Shown piece after piece: positions 1 through 6,495 of a stretch of DNA of 7,712 nucleotides (position 1 is its first letter; each line of letters begins with the position of its first letter). Below the pieces are notes generated by a model. That model was not told where the DNA came from. It searched no databases and was given only the letters and a program-made list of their open reading frames with translations. The stretch is from JAYSSF01 sp043720715 (GTDB taxonomy: Bacteria > Patescibacteriota > Gracilibacteria > Absconditabacterales > Absconditicoccaceae): assembly GCA_043720715.1 (NCBI GenBank), contig JAYSSF010000030.1:1-7712 (forward strand). Direction: 5' to 3'. The translations under genes were made by a program, and so were the position numbers.

Positions 1-178
1 AACACTGCAAAACCTCACGATATTCTCAAAAATCATCGTAATCATCATATCGTGAAAGGTTTGCTGTCATGTGTTTCCTCGAGAAAACGCTGTCCTGAAA
101 CACAAATTTGACTTTCATAGCTAATTGTAACTTTTGTAATCAAGATCTACTTTGATGGTTATTCAGCGTTTCCTTAAT
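1..178. repeat. Inverted-repeat cluster, probable MITE-like relics
   Basis: Several degenerate copies of a unit reading roughly GGAAACRCTGMAAAACC lie here in alternating orientation. A plus copy, cut by the window edge, spans 1-15. A minus copy lies at about 55-78, so that cacgatat (16-23) pairs exactly with atatcgtg (47-54) and the outer arms pair imperfectly. A second plus-like copy is at 84-92 (aaaacgctg), and a minus copy at 157-178 contains cagcgttt (164-171). The first two arms meet the third at the palindrome CTCGAG (78-83). The 157-178 copy matches 7615-7636 in reverse complement at 19 of 22 positions. No transposase is visible. I infer one or two short non-autonomous elements; structured intergenic repeats are the alternative. 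Confidence 0.55.
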
Positions 179-192
179 ATGATGGTGAGATG

Positions 193-236
193 AGAGATCA
201 CATTTACAGCATATAGAGATCATTTGCAGGATACAA
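193..236. repeat. Imperfect 22-base tandem repeat
   Basis: The octamer agagatca begins at 193 and again at 215, a 22-base period, and each copy is followed by similar sequence (catttacagcata against tttgcaggata). Two helical turns of spacing would suit a DNA-binding protein, so an iteron or operator is possible, but two imperfect units could also arise by chance. The remainder of 1-437 holds no convincing gene, tRNA or canonical DnaA box (TTATCCACA). Confidence 0.35.
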
Positions 237-369
237 TGAGGTGTCCTAAAAGACTATTGCCTAATACTCAGAAACAATTAAAAATCTTATTTGATAATTC
301 TGAGGTGTTGTTTGAATAGACTTGATATTTGAGAACACATCAATAGTCTGAAGATAACTTTACTGCATA

Positions 370-418
370 GGACCCCCCTAGGTCCGTCGCAGCGAAATAA
401 AAGCATAGCTTTATTTTA
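370..418 (+). other. Two small hairpins upstream of the membrane protein gene
   Basis: Two stem-loops lie back to back. The first is ggacc (370-374), loop ccccta, ggtcc (381-385). The second, at about 396-417, pairs an A-rich arm with a T-rich arm around gc-ata-gc and has one bulged A. They end about 20 bases before the ATG at 438, so they would sit in its leader. They could be a terminator for an upstream transcript or a leader structure; there is no uninterrupted T tract, so neither reading is firm. Confidence 0.35.
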
Positions 419-437
419 TCTCAGTCAGACTTGTCTC

Positions 438-1019
438 ATGTCTAATATTCAATATTTTGCGTTAGGAGTACTGGGTGTGTTGGTGATCTTTTCTCTTGCG
501 ATGGGCATGGAGAGGATGCTGCGCATGATCGTGGGTAATTATATTTTGAGTATGTTTTGTCTTGCGCTGAGTAGTACGATTGACCTGATTTTGCAGAATA
601 TTGTCCGCCTGCAGCTTGCCAATAAGACCAATAATTACGTCTCGACCTACAACCTTCTCTCGCAGTATAAGGTAGGGATTGTGATTGTGGCATATTTATT
701 CTGTATGATTACTCTCTTCACGAGATGGAAGACCAATTTTAGCACCGATCATCTACCCTTTCCTCGTTTTATCGTGATGTGGATTGTAGTGATTATGACT
801 GCGATCAGTATCTTATTTACGCTTGCAGTGATTGTATGGGGTATTGGAGTGCTCGATCCGTTCAATATTACTACCATTGTATGACAATACATTCCAGATC
901 CTAAGGTACTATGATATATCTCTTATATGCCAATTTGGATGATGATCCATGCTGGTCTGACGATCTTCTTGATTAGCGATTTTAGAGGCAGAAGAGTAGC
1001 TGTCGAGTTTGATGATTAA
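438..1019 (+). CDS. Multi-pass membrane protein of unknown function
   Basis: With TGA read as glycine, the ATG at 438 opens a 193-residue protein ending at TAA (1017-1019); TGA at 882 and 912 are internal glycines. About five hydrophobic stretches are visible, near residues 5-22, 32-54, 78-97, 112-139 and 164-178. The longest polar part lies between the second and third (VRLQLANKTNN and following residues). It is therefore an integral membrane protein with short loops and an acidic C-terminus (VEFDD). I do not recognise the family, and no catalytic motif stands out. The start is preceded by no clear Shine-Dalgarno sequence, only by two hairpins. It ends 49 bases before dnaA in the same direction, so co-transcription is possible. 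Reading TGA as stop would cut off the last predicted membrane helix. Confidence 0.8.
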
Positions 1020-1035
1020 TTATAATTTGTATACT
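1009..1035 (+). promoter_or_regulatory. Weak promoter candidate for dnaA
   Basis: TTGATG (1009-1014) and TATACT (1030-1035) are separated by 15 bases, slightly short for a sigma70-type promoter. The -35 box overlaps the end of the upstream gene. Transcription would begin about 25 bases before the dnaA ATG. A second -10-like hexamer, TATAAT (1021-1026), has no good -35 partner. dnaA may instead be read through from the upstream gene. Confidence 0.25.
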
Positions 1036-1068
1036 ACAATCTTTTTATAGTCCGATGAAACTGTGTGC

Positions 1069-2592
1069 ATGAGCGATCAACAACAACACTACCGCACCAT
1101 ACGACTTGATATTATTAAATATCTCGAAACCCAGACCGATCCCAAGAAGATTGTGTCGTTTTTGGGTCAGGCGTGTATTAGCTCGATCGATGAAGATAGT
1201 CTAACGATCACCATATGAGTACCCAATGAGTTTATCTTGGTCCAGGTCAAGAAGTTCTTCGGTGAGTTGCTCCAGCAAGCAGTAAGAGAAGTCTACAATC
1301 CGCAATATGGATCCAGTATCAAGGTCGTATCTACGCTTCATGACCATCATCCGATCGATCTCAAGAAGATATTGCTCAATGGAGCAGATGTGAACTGAGT
1401 CGCTAATGCTTCTCCAGCAAATTCTTCCTCCCTTGAGACCGTAGGGAATCCCCTTGGGGGCAAAGGGAGGTACCCGCAGGGAGGAGGGATTACTCATGAT
1501 GATGCTCTGACTCGTTCATTGACTGACTATTTTGGTGTATTGTTTGATCGTAGATTTCAGTTTGAAAACTATATCGTGTGAGCCAACAATGAATTTGCAT
1601 ATACTCTCATGGAGCGCATCACACAAGCACCTGGGTCAGAATACAACCCATTTTTCCTACACGGACATGTGTGATTAGGTAAGACCCATCTACTCCAGGC
1701 TGCCGCCAACCGCATCATCGAAAAATATCCTGACAAAGTGGTAGTCTATCTCCCGACTCCGAAGATCGTGGATGATATCATTGCTGCGATCAAGAAGAAT
1801 AAACTTGACCAATATAAACGTAAATTTGAATGAGTAGACGTACTTATTGTGGATGATGTGCAATTCCTTGCCAACAAAGACAAATGTCAGGAGATTTTTT
1901 TTACGATTTTCAATGATTTTATCCAGCATCGTAAGCAACTGATCCTATCGGGTGATCGTCCACCTCGTGAGCTGACACTGATCGAGGCGAGATTAACTAC
2001 CAGGTTTGCACTGGGAACTACATGCGAGATTAGTATGCCAGATTTTGAGACCAGGGCAGCAATCGTGCAATCCAAAGCAGAGATCAAAGATCTACCGCTG
2101 TCGTCTGAGTTTGTCGAGCTTATCGCCAAGACGATCGTAGATAATGTCAGAGAGCTCGAGTGAGCAGTCAATACACTTGCTACCAAGCATCATATCCTGC
2201 ATCGTGATGTGACTCACGATGACGTGATTGAGTGTCTTGCAATGCTATGATATCAAACCAAAAGATGAGCTACTCATCCTTCACAGATTCAGTCAGTATG
2301 ACCTCGTATTGATGAAGTGATGGCAGTAGTGTGTGACGTACGAGATGTGTCACGAGAAGACATCTGTAGTGACAGTAAGAAGAAACATATCTCGATGCCT
2401 CGTCAGTGTGGTATGTATTGTGCCAAGCACCATTTTGGGCGGACGTTCGAGCGTATTGGAGAATACTTCTGAGGTAAGCATTACAGTTCGGTGATGTACT
2501 CGATCGACACGTTTGACGCACATCTCAAGTCAGATACCAACCTTGCTCAACAATATCAAAGAGTTTGTATACAGTCATGACTGAAGAATTAG
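1069..2592 (+). CDS. dnaA: Chromosomal replication initiator DnaA (UGA=Gly)
   Basis: DnaA is the AAA+ ATPase that binds and opens the chromosomal origin. This 507-residue reading frame has all four domains. Residues 1-90 form the N-terminal interaction domain. Residues about 91-150 form a low-complexity linker. The ATPase core has Walker A G-H-V-G-L-G-K-T (199-206) and Walker B LIVDDVQFL with Asp262-Asp263; RLTTRFALG follows, and sensor II is VRELEG with Arg361. The C-terminal DNA-binding domain has PRQCGMY and FGGKHYSSV (467-475). Eleven of 32 glycines are TGA, including Gly202 of Walker A and Gly365 of RELEG, which shows that TGA is glycine rather than stop or tryptophan. Two oddities: the usual FGGRDHTTV motif is changed, and the linker carries a GC-rich palindromic insert. 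The ATG at 1069 is the natural start because domain I begins directly there; no Shine-Dalgarno is visible. The stop is TAG, and ftsW starts 33 bases later. Confidence 0.97.
1426..1488. repeat. GC-rich palindromic insert within dnaA linker
   Basis: This stretch is rich in G and C and made of nested inverted repeats. cctccctt (1427-1434) pairs exactly with aagggagg (1463-1470); tcctccc (1426-1432) can pair instead with gggagga (1479-1485); and cccc-tt-gggg forms an inner hairpin around 1450-1459. It stays in frame and encodes about residues 120-140 of the DnaA linker, NPLGGKGRYPQGGG and flanks. Its codons (GGG, GGC, AGG, CCC) are unlike the neighbouring sequence. I infer insertion of a small palindromic repeat into a tolerant linker. 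Confidence 0.5.
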
Positions 2593-2625
2593 AAAAGTAG
2601 AATAGTAGATTTTTTAAAATTTATA

Positions 2626-3744
2626 ATGAACAAAAAACAAACAACATATAGTATTTTACGAATTGGGGGATTTTTGATATTATTTGGAATATTGGCAGTA
2701 TATAGTGTAAGTATCCATGAGTCATTTACGACATCGCTCAAATTTGCCAACGCCGAACCGACTAACTATTTCTACTTCTTCCGTCATATTAGAAATTTGA
2801 TTATCTGACTAGTGATGGGCGCTATCGTATATAAGATCCCACTCGATTGGTACAAAAAATATTATGTCTTTATTTTTCTCGCACTCTTGGTATTTCAGTT
2901 ATTGGTATTTACGCCACTGGGAGACTCGTTTGGTAGGGGGGCTCGCAACTGGATCAGTATGCCATGATTGGGCACAGTACAGCCATCAGAGTTCTTTAAG
3001 CTTGGGTTTGTAATCTTCCTATCAGCATGGCTGATTCGCAAAAGACAGCTTCTGACTGATATTAGATGATATATTGCTTTCTTGATTATGGTAGGAATGT
3101 GTTTGTTTGTGTACCTGTTGATACCAGATCTGGGGACGATTATGATCTTGTGACTGCTTGCATTATTATTATACTGGTACTCGTGAGGTAAGAAGAGGTT
3201 TGTCGCATCATCGATGATATTATGATTATTGGTAGCGGTGATAGCTGCGACACAGTTTGGGTATATTAGAGATAGGTTATCGTTTTTCGTATTGGATAAC
3301 GCAGACAACGGCATCAACAAAGCAGTGTGATATCAACAAGAACAAGCTCTCATGGCGATCGGAGGCGGTTGAGTATTTGGCAAATGATATGGTAAGTGAC
3401 TTCAGAAGTTCTGATATATACCAGAGGCTCAGTCAGACTTTATCTTTGCTGCGTTTAGTGAGGAGATTGGCTTCTTAGGTAATAGTATTTTATTGGCAGC
3501 ATACTTTTTGCTAGTATATCATATGGTAGTCAGACTCAAACATATTCAAGATCCATATTATCGTACCTTCGGAGTCTGACTAATATCTCTGATTGTGATA
3601 CAGGCGTTTGTTAATATGGGCGTAAATACGAGTGTCTTACCCAATACTTGATTGACTCTACCATTTATCTCTGTATGAGGGACGGCGCTGATGAGTAATA
3701 TCGTACAGCTTGTGCTGATGCATAAAATTATCAATGAAAGTTAG
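2626..3744 (+). CDS. ftsW: FtsW/RodA-family (SEDS) peptidoglycan polymerase, FtsW-like
   Basis: SEDS proteins polymerise lipid II into glycan strands in the cytoplasmic membrane, FtsW at the division septum. The 372-residue protein, of usual family length, is almost entirely hydrophobic helices. Family motifs appear in order: GARNWI (105-110), QPSE (119-122), PDLGT (167-171), AIGGGGVFGKGYGKG (244-258), and PEAQSDFIFA (266-275) with Asp271 matching the catalytic Asp297 of E. coli FtsW. LPNTGLTLPFISVGG (338-352) follows near the C-terminus. Fourteen of 38 glycines are TGA, many in these motifs. The Gly-rich loop and the TGLTLPFIS block favour FtsW over RodA, though the two are close. The ATG at 2626 follows a T/A-rich leader without a Shine-Dalgarno, 33 bases after dnaA. 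The stop TAG lies 5 bases before the next gene, indicating one transcript. It would need a partner class B transpeptidase, which is not in this window. Confidence 0.93.
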
Positions 3745-3749
3745 TAAAT

Positions 3750-4070
3750 ATGATTAAGACAATACAAAGTTTTGCCGTAAGTAACAAAGCGTTTACTAAT
3801 CAGATGCTCGGGCAACAACTCATCGCTCGGATATGACAAGAGGTATCCCCTCACGGGGACTCGCTGTTGTTCGATCAGAGGATTTCGGGTTACTATAAAT
3901 ATCATAAGTTGACAATATTTTCGACCGATTCACATCTCAATCATCAGATCTTCATTCGTAAGCAGGAAATCGTCGAGAAGCTCATCGAGAGAGCAAAAAA
4001 TACTTTTGGTGTAAACATTATAATCAAGAATATTGTTTTTATATCAAGAGGTAAAGATAATGACTACTAA
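3750..4070 (+). CDS. DUF721/DciA-like small protein, candidate helicase loader
   Basis: This protein has 106 residues with one TGA glycine (residue 29, in ARIGQE). Residues about 50-101, reading KLTIFSTDSHLNHQIFIRKQ and on through a helix to GVNIIIKNIVFI, fit the DUF721/DciA pattern: a beta strand, then an S-x-L-x-x-x-(I/L) helix, a conserved run leading to the LIERA helix, and a final strand. DciA interacts with the replicative helicase DnaB and is the widespread bacterial loader in lineages without DnaC or DnaI. Proteins of this family are often coded near dnaA, as in actinobacteria, which supports the call. The N-terminal half is short and shows no motif I know. ATG 3750 begins 5 bases after ftsW, with a weak gaaag (3736-3740) upstream. 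Assignment rests on pattern recognition only, so the function is provisional; the coding call is firm. Confidence 0.75.
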
Positions 4071-4134
4071 TTGCCTAATATATTCACGGTTATTAACTAG
4101 AAAGGATGGCTTTGTGTGCCAATGATAGTCGTTA

Positions 4135-4162
4135 TTGATCTTATTCGTAATATGATTATAAT
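4135..4162 (+). promoter_or_regulatory. Sigma70-type promoter for murA
   Basis: TTGATC (4135-4140) and a perfect TATAAT (4157-4162) are 16 bases apart. Transcription would start near 4169, giving a leader of about 50 bases before the murA ATG at 4218. The 64 bases between the preceding gene and this promoter contain only a 4-bp hairpin (tggc 4107-4110 with gcca 4118-4121), not a convincing terminator, so readthrough into murA is also possible. Confidence 0.6.
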
Positions 4163-4217
4163 GTGATGGTAAAATTTCATTTTGTGCCTTACAAACTTTA
4201 TAACCTTTAACCTAGTC

Positions 4218-5549
4218 ATGTCCCATATGCTCGTCCATGGAGGTCGCCCACTCATGGGTCACGTCACTCCAGTAGCCAACAAAAATAGTATCCTCAAACT
4301 CATACCTGCAGCACTTCTCACTGATGAGGATGTCATCATCCATAATGTCCCGACCAGTAGCGATGTGCTTACGATGCTCCAGATTCTGGAGAAGCTTGGT
4401 GGATCATATGAGTGGTTTACTGCAGCATGAAATTCTGCTGCCTCTGAAACCGGTAATGATCAAAAATCTCTCAAAATTAACTGTAGTGGAGTTAATAATT
4501 ATGCCATTGATGCGATCCTTGGCGATAAGATCAAAGCTAGTGCGATGTATTTATGACCATTACTCCTCAGATTTGGTAAGGCGAGTATGCCCACGCCCCA
4601 GTGATGTAAACTCGGAACTCGTCCGATGGATGCATTTATTGAAGGTATGATCGAACTTGGTGCAACATATAGTCATGTGCATGGTGAATATTTATTGGAG
4701 TCTGACTGACTGAAAGCTAAGGAGATCCGACAGTGGTTTCCATCAGTGACAGCTACAGAGAATCTCATCATCACAGCTACCAAAGTACCTGGTACAACCA
4801 TTATCTACAACGCTGCATGTGAGCCACATACTCAAGATCTATGTCATATGTTGATTGCGATGGGTGCTCAAATCAGTGGTATTGGATCCAATAGACTTGA
4901 GGTTACATGAGTTTCGTCGCTGAAGGGAGTAGAGCGAACGGTCGTATCTGACCATTTGGATGTTGGATGACTGATTGCTGCTGCGATCATGACTGGAGGT
5001 GAGATCACGATTCATCAGGCTGCAACTCAGCATATGGGCATTATTTTGCAGGTCTTTGGCAAAATGTGAGTCAAGGTGGTAGTTGATCGTGAGGCTGATA
5101 CGATTTTTGTACCTCGTGAGCAGCATCTCGTGATCGAGAAGACGGTCAAATGAGATCCACTCAGAGTCCATGCTCTCCAGTGGCCATTGCTTCCGCCTGA
5201 TTTTGTCCACACTTGTGCGGTACTGGCTCTCAAGGCTGAGTGAGTAGCGATCTGGGATAATCTGATGTATGAGTATGGGCGGTTCTTCGTCCAAGAAATA
5301 GCCAAGATGAAGTGACAAATTACCATGATGAATCCAGTGTCTGTCATGACGAGCGGACCTACTGAGTTCCAGTCAGCAGACCTTGTATGTACTGATATTA
5401 TACAGGCTTCTTATGCACTATTACTCGCTGCCATGGCAGCACCAGGTACCAGTAAATTGGTAAACTATAAATACATCTTCCGTCGCTTTCCAAATATTGT
5501 GGATGAGTTTAATAAGCTAGGTGCGAAGATTGAGATTGTAGAGGACTAA
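4218..5549 (+). CDS. murA: UDP-GlcNAc enolpyruvyl transferase MurA (UGA=Gly), divergent
   Basis: MurA transfers enolpyruvate from PEP to UDP-N-acetylglucosamine in the cytoplasm, the committed step of peptidoglycan synthesis. From ATG 4218 the protein has 443 residues. Lys22-Asn23 (VANKNS) fall at the same numbers as in E. coli, supporting this start over the in-frame TTG at 4182. LGPLLLRFGKA is followed by QGCKLGTRPMDAF, where Cys130 matches the catalytic, fosfomycin-reactive Cys115. Asp328 in LPPD takes the place of Asp305. YGRFFVQEI (Arg355) matches the Arg331 region. Asp393 and Arg422 stand for Asp369 and Arg397. The loop around Asp328 (QWPLLPPDFVH) and the DIIQAS segment differ from the usual GFPTDMQ and D-x-R-A forms, so this is a divergent member, and the related EPSP-synthase fold is the only alternative. 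Ten glycines are TGA. No Shine-Dalgarno is seen. Confidence 0.9.
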
Positions 5550-5571
5550 TTTATCAAAAAAACACATTATT

Positions 5572-6036
5572 ATGTTATTAGAATTATGATCTAATAAAGA
5601 AAAATCGTCAAAAGAACTGCTTGCCAGTTTGAATCATGAAATTATACAACAAAAGAATAATCTAGAGAATTATCTTATTGGATTAAAAATAATTTCTATA
5701 AACAAGATCTTTGATTTACCTTCATGAGATCGTTTTGTAATTGATAGCAAGCATGGAACATTGATCTATCATAGAAAAGATCATAAAACAAATGATAGAT
5801 TTACTCAAGAAACCTGGACTATCTCAATATGATTTATGACTTCAAAATCTATTAAGAGCATCTCTCATCAAAAGGATTGACGACGCATAGAGTCATTTGG
5901 TCCTAGTGCTGCGCTAGAGTGGTATGATTTAGTTCGTATTTTCCAGCAACTACAAAAAAATCAACCATATAATAGACGTACTATTGGTAGTAATAAATCA
6001 CATCTTTTGAATTTGATTGTTGAGAAGAAGCACTAA
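5572..6036 (+). CDS. Unrecognised small soluble protein
   Basis: An ATG 22 bases after murA opens 154 codons ending in TAA (6034-6036), with four TGA glycines (in ELGSN, PSGDR, SIGFM and KDGRR). Under the standard code no long frame remains, so it is easily missed. The N-terminal third is polar and probably helical (SSKELLASLNHEIIQQKNN). The middle is mixed strand-like sequence with LPSGDRFVIDS and WTISIGFM. The C-terminal part is probably helical and basic (ALEWYDLVRIFQQLQKN, ending EKKH). There is no signal peptide, membrane segment or cysteine. I recognise no family. Open length, position directly behind murA in the same direction, and TGA at plausible glycine turns support its being real. 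A strong hairpin 30 bases downstream would end a murA-containing transcript. Confidence 0.72.
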
Positions 6037-6065
6037 AAATAGCCAAACTTGATTTCGACTCGCAC

Positions 6066-6117
6066 ATCATCATACTATGAATAACTGTATATGTATTTAT
6101 CATAGTATGATGATTTT
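6066..6117 (+). terminator. 15-bp perfect hairpin, probable transcription terminator
   Basis: The arms atcatcatactatga (6066-6080) and tcatagtatgatgat (6100-6114) are exact reverse complements around a 19-base loop, and TTTT (6114-6117) closes the structure. It stands 29 bases after the preceding stop and before the promoter of the next gene, the right place for a terminator. The stem is A/T-rich and the T tract short, so strength is uncertain; a mobile palindromic repeat is the alternative. Its left arm partly recurs at 7581-7594. Confidence 0.55.
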
Positions 6118-6318
6118 CTAGAATAGCTTAGTGACTGCCGTTATTGCCTGATGAGGCTACAAAATCATAGGACTCGTCCCATGAATTTTTGATGGTTTTG
6201 ATCAAAAAAGCGACTTTACAAAAAACTATACTATTATTATTTATATATATAAGTAAATTGTTTATATAGTAAAAAGAATACTTTCTGCAACAGCAAAATA
6301 CTGAAATGGGATCCAAAA

Positions 6319-6347
6319 TTGACGCAGTCAGACTAAAATGATAAAAT
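6319..6347 (+). promoter_or_regulatory. Sigma70-type promoter for the exported protein gene
   Basis: TTGACG (6319-6324) and TAAAAT (6342-6347) are exactly 17 bases apart, five of six matches to each consensus hexamer. Transcription would begin near 6354. The stretch from the hairpin at 6114 to this promoter is very A/T-rich (notably 6220-6275) and contains no gene I can support; one 41-codon frame opened by GTG at 6131 is discussed among the rejected items. Confidence 0.6.
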
Positions 6348-6383
6348 CATGATGTAGCTCCAAAAGAGATGCTCCGCGATGCA

Positions 6384-6403
6384 GGTCCGCAATACTGCGG
6401 ACT
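6384..6403 (+). other. GC-rich leader hairpin
   Basis: gtccgca (6385-6391), loop atac, tgcggac (6396-6402) form a perfect 7-bp stem extended by one G-T pair, in a locally GC-rich patch (6370-6415) within A/T-rich surroundings. It begins about 30 bases after the predicted transcription start. If the gene starts at 6496, this is a leader structure and could affect translation or RNA stability; if it starts at 6379, the hairpin lies inside the coding sequence just after the start. No T tract follows, so it is not a standard terminator. Confidence 0.5.
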
Positions 6404-6495
6404 CGGGTTACGTGTCGGTATTATCCCTAATCTTATGTATGTATTTGTATTCAACTAGTCAAACGCTTAACGCACACAAAGTTACACTTGGTAAC

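Noticed and set aside
179..319. 46-codon frame with tandem ATG start, open when TGA is glycine
   Set aside because: With only two stop codons, a frame this long is expected fairly often by chance. It overlaps the tandem repeat, has no recognisable motif and no ribosome binding site.
423..432. cagtcagact repeated at 423, 3430 and 6325
   Set aside because: The middle copy encodes conserved FtsW residues (Gln-Ser-Asp); three 10-base matches without other symmetry are likely chance.
1..437. Chromosomal origin next to dnaA
   Set aside because: No canonical DnaA boxes and no clear unwinding element beyond general A/T richness. The altered DnaA motif means a different box could exist, so this is unproven rather than excluded.
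2895..3320. 141-residue minus-strand frame opposite ftsW, and similar ones opposite dnaA and murA (4839-5318)
   Set aside because: These are shadows: the plus strand carries well-conserved family motifs across the same positions.
6131..6256. 41-codon frame from GTG, starting VTAVIAGGGYKIIGLVPG
   Set aside because: The first half looks protein-like, but the second half is low-complexity A/T sequence, there is no leader signal, and it sits directly after a hairpin. It could be a gene remnant; not enough to call.
6128..6316. 62-residue minus-strand frame
   Set aside because: Composition is Asn/Ile/Tyr-rich as expected from A/T-rich non-coding sequence, and it overlaps the promoter region of a plus-strand gene.
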